The notes below the pieces were generated by a model that made no database searches, had not been told where the DNA came from, and worked only from the letters and a program-made list of their open reading frames with translations. Positions 38,918-49,200 of a stretch of DNA of 64,000 nt are shown one piece after another. Location: NCBI RefSeq assembly GCF_013003965.1, contig NZ_CP053069.1:2201419-2265418 (forward strand). The letters are read 5' to 3'. A program made the translations under genes and the position numbers. Source of the stretch: Usitatibacter rugosus (GTDB taxonomy: Bacteria; Pseudomonadota; Gammaproteobacteria; Burkholderiales; Usitatibacteraceae). Position 1 is the first letter of the stretch; each line of letters begins with the position of its first letter.

Positions 38918-40530
38918 TTCGTATACCCCACGGATTTGAGCATTTTGGCGGTCACGCTTTGGCGGACCTGGAAGAAACCGGCCCACGGATCGCGCTTGCG
39001 TTGCAGGCGCGCGGGGACGTTCCGGACGTTGAAGTGGTCGAAGCGCACGTCCTTCGCGAGCTCCTCCCACGCAATAGGTGTCGCGACCGGCGCATTGGCT
39101 CGCGCGCGGATCGAGTACGCGGCCACGGCGGTGGCGCCCTCCCCGTTCCTCAGGTAGTCGACGAAGATCTTCCCGTCGCGCTTGGCCTTGGAGAGATTGG
39201 CGGTGAAGCGCTCGGGGAACGTGAAGGCGAGGCTCTCGGCGATCGAGCGCGTGAAGCCCTTCGCCGTGTCCCAGTCGAGCGTCGGGCGGATCGGCACCAC
39301 GATGTGCAGCCCCTTGCCGCCCGTGGTCTTGAGGAAGCACTGGAGCCCGAGCTCCTCCAGCAGCGAGCGCACCAGGCGCACGGCTTCCACGAGCTCGCGG
39401 AAGGCGAGGTCGTCGTCGGGATCGAAATCGAAGACGAGGCGGTCGGGCTTGTCCAAGTGCTTCGCGGTCGAGCCCCAGGGATGCAGCTCGAGCGCTCCGG
39501 AGTTCAGCATCGCCACGACTGCGGTGGCGTTGTTGGCCATCATGTAGATGGCTTCACCCTTGCTCGTGGTGACCTGCACCGGCTTGATCGCGCGATGGAT
39601 CTTGTCCGGCGCGTTCTTCTGGTAGAAGCACTCCTTGTTCCAGCCGTCCGGGCAGCGCACCAGCGTGAGCGGCCGGTCCTTCACGTGCGGGACGATCCAG
39701 TCCGCCACCGCTTCGTAGTAGCGCGCGAGCTGGAGCTTGGTGATGCCGGCGTCCGGATAGAGGAGCTTGCCCGGATTGCTCACGTCGACGCCCGCGACCT
39801 CCTCGGTCTGCGTGGTGGCGGTGCGCTTGCGGGTGCGCGACGCCGGAGCCTTCGCGGCGGGCGCCGGCGTCGAGGCCACGGCCGTGCGCTTGCGCGTCGG
39901 GCGAACCGCGCCTTCCGAGACGTTCTCGGCGACGGATTTCTTCGAGCTCCAGGTGCGATCGGCATCCCCGGCAATCGCCTCGATGCTGCGGCCCGTCGAC
40001 ACGCTGTCCGGAGCCGCCACGGTGATGCCGCCGTCGTGGGCGGGCTCGGCCGCGTCGTCGCGCTCCTTGATGAGGAGCCACGATTTCTCGCCGAACTTGG
40101 GGCTGCGCGTGCGCACCAGCGTCCAGCCGCCGTGGAGCTTCTTGCCGTGCAATTGGAATTTGAGCTTGCCCTTCTTGTAGCCGTCCTGCGGGTCGCCCAC
40201 CGGCGCCCACGTGCCACGGTCCCAGAGCATCACCGTCCCGCCGCCGTACTGGCCCTTGGGGATCACGCCTTCGAACGTGCCGTATTCCACGGGATGGTCC
40301 TCGACATGCATGGCGAGGCGCTTGTCGTCCGGGTCCAGGCTGGGGCCCTTGGGGACCGCCCAGCTCAGCAGCACGCCGTCCAGCTCGAGGCGGAAGTCGT
40401 AGTGCAGGTGGCTCGCGGCGTGTTTCTGGATGACGAAACGCAGCCCCGAAGCCTTCGCGGGCGTGACTTCGCCCCGCGGCTCGGGCGTCACCTTGAAATC
40501 GCGCTTCTTCTGGTAGGTCTGGAGTCCCAT
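38914..40530 (-). CDS. ligD: LigD-type phosphoesterase-polymerase without ligase domain
   Basis: This 538-aa protein has two of the three LigD modules of bacterial non-homologous end joining. Residues 1-170 are the 3'-phosphoesterase: HLHYDFRLELDGVLLSWAVP and YGTFEGVIPKGQYGGGTV with its metal/catalytic His and Asp. A basic Ala/Arg/Thr linker spans about 205-250. Residues 255-538 are the AEP-type polymerase: VDVSNPGKLLYPDAGITK, the catalytic DFDPDDDLAF and TTGGKGLHIVVPI. The ATP-dependent ligase domain is absent; a separate ligase gene sits beside ku at 55309. AGGAGAGG precedes ATG 40530. It would trim and fill broken ends; joining needs the partner ligase. Confidence 0.93.
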   Translation of the reverse strand: MGLQTYQKKRDFKVTPEPRGEVTPAKASGLRFVIQKHAASHLHYDFRLELDGVLLSWAVPKGPSLDPDDKRLAMHVEDHPVEYGTFEGVIPKGQYGGGTVMLWDRGTWAPVGDPQDGYKKGKLKFQLHGKKLHGGWTLVRTRSPKFGEKSWLLIKERDDAAEPAHDGGITVAAPDSVSTGRSIEAIAGDADRTWSSKKSVAENVSEGAVRPTRKRTAVASTPAPAAKAPASRTRKRTATTQTEEVAGVDVSNPGKLLYPDAGITKLQLARYYEAVADWIVPHVKDRPLTLVRCPDGWNKECFYQKNAPDKIHRAIKPVQVTTSKGEAIYMMANNATAVVAMLNSGALELHPWGSTAKHLDKPDRLVFDFDPDDDLAFRELVEAVRLVRSLLEELGLQCFLKTTGGKGLHIVVPIRPTLDWDTAKGFTRSIAESLAFTFPERFTANLSKAKRDGKIFVDYLRNGEGATAVAAYSIRARANAPVATPIAWEELAKDVRFDHFNVRNVPARLQRKRDPWAGFFQVRQSVTAKMLKSVGYTK

Positions 40531-40613
40531 GGCCTCTCCTAGTTTCCGGACGTGGGAGGGGGCGCCAATCGGAGTTGCGCCTACCACCGCGTCGGATGCG
40601 GACTACACCGCCA

Positions 40614-40629
40614 TGGCACGGACATTGCG
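40614..40629 (+). promoter_or_regulatory. Sigma-54 (-24/-12) promoter for the oxidoreductase/topoisomerase pair
   Basis: TGGCACG-GACA-TTGCG matches the sigma-54 consensus core TGGCACG-N4-TTGC exactly, with the invariant GG and GC ten bases apart. Transcription would start near 40640, leaving a leader of about 36 nt before ATG 40676 with its GGAG site. The exact match and its position upstream of a gene are seen; use by sigma-54 is inferred. Confidence 0.65.
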
Positions 40630-40675
40630 GCAGGCCCTGGCTCGGACGCCGTTGTCCGCCTCACCCGGAGATCGC

Positions 40676-41788
40676 ATGGCTTCCCAATGGAAAACCAGTC
40701 CCGTCCGCTACGCGGTCGTGGGCCTCGGCTACATCTCGCAATCGGCGGTGCTGCCCGCCTTCGCGCACGCCAAGCGCAATTCCGTGCTGGCCGCCCTCGT
40801 TTCGGACGACCCGAAGAAGCTCGCGAAGCTGGGCCAGCGCTACCAGGTTTCCACGCGCATCGATTACTCCGCGTACGACGAGCTGCTGGACAGCGGCGCG
40901 ATCGACGCCGTCTATATCGCGTTGCCCAATACCCTGCATCGCGACTACACCGAGCGCGCGGCGAAGCGCGGCATCCACGTGCTGTGCGAGAAGCCGCTCG
41001 CGGCCACCAGCGACGATTGCCGCGCGATGATCGAGGCCTGCGCCGCGGCGAAGGTGAAGCTGATGACGGCCTACCGGCTGCACTTCGAGCCCGCGAACCT
41101 GGCCGCCATCGAGGCGGTGCGCACCAAGATCGGCGAGCCGCGCTTCTTCACCTCGACCTTCGGCAACCCGGTGAAGGCGCCGAACATCCGGCTCTCGGCC
41201 GAGCTGGGCGGCGGCACGCTCTACGACATCGGCATCTACTGCATCAACGCCGCCCGCCATCTGTTCGAAGCCGAGCCCTACGAAGTCTTCGCCGCCACCG
41301 TGCACGGCAACGACCCGCGCTTCGACGAGGTCGAGGAATCCGCGGCGTGCGTGCTGCGCTTCCCCGGCGACCGGCTCGCGTCGTTCACCTGCAGCTTCGG
41401 CTCAGACGAGGAAGTGGTATTTCAAGTCGTGGGCACCAAAGGCCGCGTCGAGCTCGACCAGGCCTACGAGATCGCGATCGAGAAGACGCTCACCGTCGCC
41501 AAGGGCAGCAAGAAGCGCCCGCGCACGTTCAAGAAGAACGACCAGTTCGCCGCCGAGTTGCTGCATTTTTCGGACTGTGTCCTGACGGACCGCACGCCGA
41601 TCGCGCCGGGCGAGGAAGGCCTGAAGGACCTCCTCGTGATCGAGGCGCTGTACGAATCGGCGCGCACCGGCCACCCGGTCACGCTCGAGGAGAGCGAGGC
41701 GCCGCCCGCTTTCAGCCGCAAGCAGGAGATCCGCCGTCCGCCGGTCCGGAAGACGCCGATGATCCACGCACGACCCCCGTCCGCGTGA
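40676..41788 (+). CDS. Gfo/Idh/MocA-family NAD(P)-dependent oxidoreductase
   Basis: This 370-aa enzyme has the Rossmann dinucleotide site YAVVGLGYISQSAVLPAF, the conserved HVLCEKPLA lysine motif and a C-terminal alpha/beta substrate domain (GNPVKAPNIRLSAELGGGT, YDIGIYCINAARH). Family members oxidise or reduce sugars, inositols and related polyols. ATG 40676 is favoured over longer starts because GGAG lies six nt upstream and a sigma-54 promoter match lies inside the longer frame. The stop overlaps the GTG of the topoisomerase gene. A close paralogue lies at 49915. The substrate is unknown; glucose or another sugar is likely. Confidence 0.88.
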   Translation: MASQWKTSPVRYAVVGLGYISQSAVLPAFAHAKRNSVLAALVSDDPKKLAKLGQRYQVSTRIDYSAYDELLDSGAIDAVYIALPNTLHRDYTERAAKRGIHVLCEKPLAATSDDCRAMIEACAAAKVKLMTAYRLHFEPANLAAIEAVRTKIGEPRFFTSTFGNPVKAPNIRLSAELGGGTLYDIGIYCINAARHLFEAEPYEVFAATVHGNDPRFDEVEESAACVLRFPGDRLASFTCSFGSDEEVVFQVVGTKGRVELDQAYEIAIEKTLTVAKGSKKRPRTFKKNDQFAAELLHFSDCVLTDRTPIAPGEEGLKDLLVIEALYESARTGHPVTLEESEAPPAFSRKQEIRRPPVRKTPMIHARPPSA

Positions 41789-42879
41789 GCCCGCTCGCCG
41801 CGACGCGCGGGCTTCGCTATGCCACCGATCGCGAGCCGGGACTTTCGCGCCATGCGCAGGGCGACGGCTTCGCCTATCGCAACGCCCGCGGCAAGGCGGT
41901 GCACGACGAGCGGACGCTGGAGCGCATCCGCTCGCTCGCGATTCCGCCCGCGTGGACCGACGTCTGGATCTGCCGCGATGCATCCGGGCACTTGCAGGCG
42001 GTGGGCCACGACGCGCGCGGCCGCAAGCAGTACCGTTACCACCCGATGTGGCGCGCCGAGCGCGAGGCCGGCAAGTACGATCACCTGAAGGCATTCGGCG
42101 AGCTGCTGCCGTCGATTCGCCGGCGTGTCGCTTCGGACCTGCGGTTACCGGGGCTTCCGCGCGAGAAGGTGCTGGCGACCCTCGTGCGCCTGCTCGACCG
42201 CACCGCGCTTCGCGTGGGTAACGAACGCTACGCACGCGACAACGGTTCCTACGGTCTCACGACGCTGCGCGGCCGGCACGTGAAGGTGAACGGCTCGCGC
42301 GTGGCATTCAGCTTCCGCGGCAAGGGCGGGAAGAACCAGGCCGTGGCGCTGGACGACGTGCGCCTCGCGAAGCTGGTGAGAAAGCTGCGCGACCTCCCCG
42401 GCCAGGAGCTCTTCCAGTACGTCGACGACACGGGCGCCGTCCGCGACATCGGGTCCTCGGACGTCAACGGGTACCTGCAGGAGATCTCGGGCGACGACGA
42501 CGTGAGCGCGAAGGACTTCCGCACGTGGACGGCGAGCGTGCTCGTGGCGAACGCCCTCGCCGTCGCCGAGCGTCCCGAGACGCGCGCCTCGCTGAAGGAA
42601 GCGATCGAGTCGGCGGCGAAGTGCCTTGGCAACACGCCCACCATCTGCCGGAAGAGCTACGTGCACCCGTCCGTGATGGACACGCGGCTGTGGCTGGAGG
42701 CGCTGAACGCGCGCCGCAAGGTCCGTCGCTACCCGGGGCTGCGGCAGGACGAAGGCTTGCTGATGAGCGTGCTGGGCCTCGAGCGCGAGGCCCGCGCGAA
42801 GCCGCTTGCGGACGTGCTGAAAGCGTCGCTACGAGCGGCCGCCCGCAAGAAGGCGGAGGCGCCGCGCGCCGCCGCCTGA
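41785..42879 (+). CDS. DNA topoisomerase IB (poxvirus/bacterial type)
   Basis: This 364-aa enzyme relaxes DNA supercoils by a 3'-phosphotyrosyl intermediate. Evidence: GLRYATDREPGLSR and IPPAWTDVWIC at the N-terminus, LDRTALRVGNERYARDNGSYGLTTL with the first catalytic Arg, FSFRGKGGKNQ with the Lys, SAKDFRTWTASVL with the second Arg, and the nucleophile Tyr292 in CRKSYVHP. Length and motifs match bacterial TopIB. It starts with GTG overlapping the oxidoreductase TGA (GTGA), so both depend on the promoter upstream of that gene. Bacterial TopIB genes often lie near stress and repair genes, as here with ligD. Confidence 0.93.
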   Translation: MSPLAATRGLRYATDREPGLSRHAQGDGFAYRNARGKAVHDERTLERIRSLAIPPAWTDVWICRDASGHLQAVGHDARGRKQYRYHPMWRAEREAGKYDHLKAFGELLPSIRRRVASDLRLPGLPREKVLATLVRLLDRTALRVGNERYARDNGSYGLTTLRGRHVKVNGSRVAFSFRGKGGKNQAVALDDVRLAKLVRKLRDLPGQELFQYVDDTGAVRDIGSSDVNGYLQEISGDDDVSAKDFRTWTASVLVANALAVAERPETRASLKEAIESAAKCLGNTPTICRKSYVHPSVMDTRLWLEALNARRKVRRYPGLRQDEGLLMSVLGLEREARAKPLADVLKASLRAAARKKAEAPRAAA

Positions 42880-42883
42880 AGCA

Positions 42884-43624
42884 TCAGGCTTTCGGCGGGT
42901 CGTACTTGCGCAGCGCCCAGCGCCCGTCGGGCACCTGGCCGAGCGCGAACATCTGCGCGTGTCCCTGGTAGGACACGACGTATTTCTTGCCGAACTCCAC
43001 GGTCTTGATCACGTTCCAGTAGCAGTCGTTGATCTTCACGAGGAACTGGTTGCGCGCCGTCGCCGAGGCATCGAGCGTGCCCAGCAGCTCCGCGAGCGTG
43101 GTGGGCTTGCCGTCGGCGGTGACGAGGTGGATCTGCGTGTTGTCCGCCTCGAGCACGTCGTACCAGGGCTGGCCGAACGACGTGGGCGGCGGCGCCCGCA
43201 TCGGCGTGCGTCCGCTGCGAAGGCGGCGAAGCAGCATCGAGCGCTCGATGCCCGAATCGGAAATGGTGTCGATCGCCCGTCCTTCGGCCTGGAGGATGCG
43301 CACCCACTCGACCACCTTGGAGGCGAACTCGATCTCCGAGGCCGTCGGTGCCTGCGCCATCAGCAGGTCCGGGTTTTCGTGGCGCAGGTGGTCGATCGCC
43401 GCGCTGATCGCCGAGGCGATCTGGGCCGCGGCCGCGACCGGCAGTCGCTGGACGGAGCCGTTGACCGCGACTTCCACCGTCGCATCGTCGAGGGTGGAAA
43501 GGCTCGCCACCGGTCCCTTGGAGCTCACTCGTGCCACGCCGTCGAATCGCTCGCTGACGTGGGCTTCCTGCCGCGCTACGTCACTCAATGCCGTCTCCCT
43601 GGTTGTCGGGTCGCTCGTAGGCAT
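42884..43624 (-). CDS. Hypothetical 246-aa protein
   Basis: I do not recognise this protein. It is soluble, with no signal or membrane helix. A first domain holds VEVAVNGSVQRLPVAAAAQI and a helical stretch with QIASAISAAIDHL; the middle has a basic turn (MLLRRLRSGRTPMRAPPP); the C-terminal 100 residues look like a small beta-barrel with QPWYDVLEADNTQIHLV, NDCYWNVIKTVEFGKKYVV and GRWALRKYD. ATG 43624 is chosen because GGGAG lies eight nt upstream; ATG 43630 is too close to it. A sigma-54-like promoter lies 73-88 bp upstream. It ends 4 nt from the convergent topoisomerase gene. Confidence 0.7.
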   Translation of the reverse strand: MPTSDPTTRETALSDVARQEAHVSERFDGVARVSSKGPVASLSTLDDATVEVAVNGSVQRLPVAAAAQIASAISAAIDHLRHENPDLLMAQAPTASEIEFASKVVEWVRILQAEGRAIDTISDSGIERSMLLRRLRSGRTPMRAPPPTSFGQPWYDVLEADNTQIHLVTADGKPTTLAELLGTLDASATARNQFLVKINDCYWNVIKTVEFGKKYVVSYQGHAQMFALGQVPDGRWALRKYDPPKA

Positions 43625-43696
43625 GTGCATAACTCCCTGATTTTGTGGACTTCATGGGAATGCGGGCGCATGCCGTCGCGTCATGGCGACAACACT

Positions 43697-43712
43697 CGCA
43701 AAAAACGCGCCG
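43697..43712 (-). promoter_or_regulatory. Sigma-54-like promoter for the 246-aa gene
   Basis: On the minus strand CGGCGCG-TTTT-TTGCG keeps GG-N10-GC and the TTGC of the -12 box, with two differences from TGGCACG. It begins just after the stop of the receiver-kinase gene, predicting a start near 43687 and a leader of about 60 nt. Good spacing but not an exact match. Confidence 0.5.
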
Positions 43713-43715
43713 GTC

Positions 43716-44854
<1,139 letters not shown>

Positions 44855-44858
<4 letters not shown>

Positions 44859-45442
44859 GAGGCGGTCCCGCCGCCCAGGCGTGCGAGCTGCGCTCCGATC
44901 CGCTCGAGCGGCAGCACGTGGGCGGCCGTCGTTCGTTGAAGGGCGGATGCGGGCATGAGCGGCATCTTCGCACCCGCCGGGTCCTGGACGATGGTGACGC
45001 CGCCGGCGCGCGCGATCGCCGCGAGGCCGTTGGCGCCGTCCTCGTTGGCGCCCGTGAGCACCACGCCCGCGAGGCGGGGTCCGTAGACCAGGGCCGCCGA
45101 CTCGAAGAGCACGTCGATCGAAGGGCGCGAGAAGCACACCGGCTCGTCCACCGAGAGCGAGACGTAGCGCTGCGGCTCGACCAGCAGGTGGTAGTCCGCG
45201 GGCGCGAAGTAGATCGTGCCGGCCTCGATCGGCTCCTTGTCCTGCGCCTCGCGCACCGCGAGCTTGCAGCGCGACGCGAAGAGCTCGGCCAGCACGCTCG
45301 GGCGGTCGCGCGGGATGTGGATCACGACGAGCACCGCGGCGGAGAGATCCGCGGGCAATGCGGGCAGGAGTGCCGTGAGCGCCTCCACGCCGCCCGCCGA
45401 GGCGCCGATGGCGATCGCATCGACGGTGCGCGCGGCCATCAT
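44855..45442 (-). CDS. CheB-type protein-glutamate methylesterase domain, no receiver
   Basis: This 195-aa protein is the catalytic half of CheB only. The triad is visible in IAIGASAGGVEAL (Ser), VVIHIPRDRPSVL (His) and LTGANEDGANGLAAI (Asp). Chemotaxis CheB has an N-terminal receiver; here it is missing, so activity is not controlled by its own phosphorylation. Its ATG overlaps the cheR TGA and its TGA overlaps the kinase ATG, all four genes forming one unit. Without chemoreceptors in the window the target may be the hybrid kinase or an unknown sensor. Confidence 0.87.
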
Positions 45443-46239
45443 GCGTCGCCCCGCTTCTGGTACACGCGCAGGTCGCGCGAGAGAGGCTCGAAGGCTTCGG
45501 CGTGGTGCGTGAAGCGGATCGATTCCTTCGAGCCGATGCCGAGCACGCCCCGGCGGACCAGCGCCTCGCGGAACAGGCCGATGGCGCGGTCCTGGAGCTT
45601 GCGGTCGAAATAGATCAGCACGTTGCGGCACGAGACCAGCTGCACTTCCGCGAACACGCTGTCGGTGGCGAGGCTGTGGTCGGAGAAGACGATGTTCTTG
45701 CGCAGCGACTTGTCGAACACCGCGCGGCCGTAGCCGGCCGTGTAGTAGTCGGAGAGCGAGGTTCGCGCGCCGGAGTCGCGGTGGTTCTCGGTGAACTTCG
45801 GGATACGGTCGATCTCGTAGACGCCCGCTTCGGCGCGCTCGAGCGCACGCGGGTTGATGTCGGTCGCGTAGATCGTGGTGCGCTCGAGCAGGCCTTCCTC
45901 GCGCAGCAGGATCGCGAGCGAGTAGACCTCCTCGCCGCTGCTGCACCCGGCCACCCACACGCGAAGCGACGGATACGTGCGCAGCAGGGGCATCACCGAC
46001 TCGCGCAGCACCTTGAAGTAGCCCGGGTCGCGGAACATCTCGCTCACCTGCACGGTGAGGTAGTTCAGCAACTCGGGGAAGATGCCCGGCTCGTGGATCA
46101 GGCGGTCCTGGAGCTGCGTGAGGCTGCGGCAGCCGAAGCGATCGGCGGCGGTGGCGAGCCTTCGGCGCAGCGACGCCGTGGCATAGCCGCGGAAGTCGTA
46201 GTGGTACTTGAGATACACGGCCTCGATGAGCAGCGTCAT
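45439..46239 (-). CDS. CheR-type protein-glutamate methyltransferase
   Basis: This 266-aa enzyme transfers methyl from S-adenosylmethionine to glutamates of a receptor. The N-terminal helical domain has YDFRGYATASLRRRL (typical CheR basic helix); the SAM site is VWVAGCSSGEEVYSLAILL; ATDINPRALERAEAGVY and VSCRNVLIYFD complete the family signature. ATG 46239 lies 35 nt after the hybrid kinase stop; the Shine-Dalgarno is weak, and the frame is open further upstream. It is coupled to cheB by ATGA. Together they form a methylation cycle within a two-component operon that has no CheA or chemoreceptor gene. Confidence 0.88.
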   Translation of the reverse strand: MTLLIEAVYLKYHYDFRGYATASLRRRLATAADRFGCRSLTQLQDRLIHEPGIFPELLNYLTVQVSEMFRDPGYFKVLRESVMPLLRTYPSLRVWVAGCSSGEEVYSLAILLREEGLLERTTIYATDINPRALERAEAGVYEIDRIPKFTENHRDSGARTSLSDYYTAGYGRAVFDKSLRKNIVFSDHSLATDSVFAEVQLVSCRNVLIYFDRKLQDRAIGLFREALVRRGVLGIGSKESIRFTHHAEAFEPLSRDLRVYQKRGDA

Positions 46240-46274
46240 CTCGATGTCCTGGTCGCGGGCCGGGCGCGGCGATC

Positions 46275-49200
46275 CTACTTGGGCATCCACACGCGCACCA
46301 GGGAGAGGAGCTTCTCGACGTCGAGCGGCTTGGCGATGTAGTCGCTGGCCCCGGCGGCGAGGCAGCGCTCGCGGTCGTCCTTCATCGCCTTGGCGGTGAG
46401 CGCGATGATGGGCAGCTTCTTCCACTCGGGACTCTTGCGGATCTCGCGCATCGCGGTGATGCCGTCCATCTCCGGCATCATGATGTCCATCAGCACGAGG
46501 TCGATCGCTTCGGCACCGGCGGCGCGGGTGCGCTCCAGCGCTTCGAGCGCCTCGCGGCCGTTGCGCGCGATCTCGATCTTCACGCCCTTGGGCTCGAGCA
46601 CCGCGGAGAGCGCGAAGATGTTGCGCACGTCGTCCTCGACCACGAGGACCCGGCGGCCTTCCAGCGCCGCTTCGCGCTCGCGCGCGGCCTTGAGCATCCG
46701 CTGGCTTTCCGGCGGCAGCTCCGATTCGACTTGATGGAGGAAAAGCGTGACCTCGTCCAGGAGCCGCTCGGGCGAGCGCGCGTCCTTCACGATGATCGAC
46801 TTCGAGAAGCGCCGCAGCTCCAGCTCCTGGTCGCGGGTGAGCGAGGCGCCGGTATAGACGATCACCGGGGGGAAGGCCACGTCGTCCTGTTCGGCCATGC
46901 GCTCCAGCAGCTTGTGGCCCGACAAGTCGGGGAGATTCAGGTCCATCACCATGCAGTCGTACGTCGTCGTCTGCAGGTGGGCAAGTGCGCCCGCGGCGCT
47001 GTCCACACCCGTGATCTCGACGCCGCTGGCGGCCAGCAGGCGGATGATCGCGTCACGCTGGCGGGTGTCGTCTTCCACCACCAGCACACGGCGCAGGCTC
47101 TTGGAGATCCGCTCCTCGAGGCTTCGAAGGGTTGCCTCGAGTTGCTCGCGCTTCACGGGCTTCAGCGCATAGCCGACCGCGCCCCGCTCCATCGCCGCCC
47201 GCGTGTAGTCGGCGACCGAGACCACGTGCACGGGAATGTGGCGGGTCGACGAGGTGTGCTTGAGCTGGTCCAGCACGCCGAGCCCGGAATGGTCCGGCAG
47301 GTTCATGTCGAGCACGATCGCGCTGGGGATGAAGCGCATCGCCGCGGCGAGGCCCTCTTCCGCCGTGCCGGCCGCGACGCACTTGAAGCCGAGCTCGTGC
47401 GCGAGGTCGCGCAGGATCGCGGCGAAATTGGGATCGTCCTCCACGACGAGGATGTGGCGCTCGCGCGGCTGCAGGCCGTCGCGGTCGTCCTCGATGTGGC
47501 CGCGAACGGCGATCGGGTCCTCCTTCGCCATCGCTGGGCTGCGGGGCACGGCGGGCGCGTCGGGCACGGGCTGCGTGCCGGAGAGGGACGAGCTGGTGCG
47601 TGTCGTGGGCGAGACGTCGGAGAATTTCGACGGCAGCGTGAGCGTGAAGACGCTGCCTTCGCCCGCCGTGCTCGAAACGGAGATGTCGCCGCCCAGCAGG
47701 CGCGCGAGGTCCCGCGAGATGGACAGGCCCAGGCCCGTGCCGCCGTACTTCCGGTGCGTGCTGCCGTCGGCCTGGCGGAAGGCCTCGAAGATGATGTGCT
47801 GCTGCGCCTCGGGAATGCCGATCCCGGTGTCGCGCACGGCGAAGGCGATGCGGTCGGGCACCGGCGCGAACACCCGCAGGCTCACTTCGCCCTTCTCGGT
47901 GAATTTGAGCGCGTTCGACAACAGATTGCGAAGAATCTGGCCGAGGCGCTGCGCGTCGGTCTCCATCGACGCGGGCGCGCCCGGCTCGAGCGCCAGGTCG
48001 AGCGTGAGGCCCTTCTCGCGTGCCACCGGGGCGACCGTGCGGAGCATCGCTTCCAGAGCCGGCTTCAGCGCCACCGTCTCGGGCTGCACCTCGAGGCGGC
48101 CGGCCTCGATCTTCGAGAGGTCGAGGATGTCGTTGATGAGCGCCAGCAGGTCGTTGCTCGCCGAGGAGATGGTCTGCGCGAACTTCACCTGCTCGACGGA
48201 GAGGTTGCCGCCGACGTTGTCGGCGAGGAGCTTCGCCAGGATCAGCGTGGAGTTGAGCGGTGTGCGCAGCTCGTGGCTCATGTTCGCCAGGAACTCGCTC
48301 TTGTACTGGTTCACGCGCTCCAGCTCGCTCGCCTTCTCCGCCAGCGTCGACTGGACCCGCATGAGGTCGTCGTTGCGGCCTTCGAGCAAGTGGGCCTGCT
48401 CCTCCAGCTGCTGGTTCGTCTGCGCGAGCTCCGCCTGCTGGGACTCGAGCTGCGCCGAGGATTCCTTGAGTGCGCGGCCCTGTTCTTCCAGCTCCTCGTT
48501 GGAGACGCGGAGCTCTTCCTGCTGCGCCTGCAGCTCTTCGGCTTGCCGTTGCGTCTCCTCGAGCAGCGCTTCGCGCGCCTCGCGTTCCTTCGACGTGCGC
48601 ACGGCGATGGCGAGGATCTCTCCGGCTCGCCCGACGAGGTCCTCGTCGTCGCGGTCGACGGCGCGGAAGAAGCCCAGCTCGATCGCGCCCTGCACGGCGC
48701 CATCGACGATCGCGGGGACGATCAGCAGCTGCCGCGGGGCCGAGCTGCCGACGGCAGAGGCGATGCGAAGATAGCCTTGCGGGACATCGCGGATCGCCAA
48801 CGCCCGGCCCTCGGAGGCGGCTTGCGCCAGCAATCCATCCGCGGGGCGCGTCGGCTCGGCTTCGATCTCGCTGGGTAACGCGTAGCCGGCGAAGCGACGG
48901 AACAGGCCGCTCTCCTCCTGCAGGTAGATGGCGCCGACGCGCGCGTCGAGATATCGGCCGAGGTAATCCAGGACCGTCTCGCCGAGCGACTCCAGCCGCT
49001 GCTCGCCCTGCACGCGCTGGGCGAGACCGGCCACGCCGTTACGCACCCAGACCTGGCGTTCGCGCGCGCGGTAGTCGCGGGAGGCCATCACGGCCGCCGC
49101 GAAAATCAGCACGAAGAGCACCGCCGAACCGGCGAAGGTGAAGACGACCGAGAAATTGGTCGCGTCCTCCCAGGTCGCGCGGCGCTCGACGAAAGCGGAC

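Noticed and set aside
38914-40530. Idea that ligD is truncated by mutation.
   Set aside because: The protein ends cleanly after the polymerase domain with an overlapping start of the next gene, and the ligase domain exists intact beside ku.
40529-40675. Longer N-terminus for the oxidoreductase from an upstream in-frame start.
   Set aside because: The added residues do not fit the family, and the stretch contains an exact sigma-54 promoter and a ribosome site for ATG 40676.
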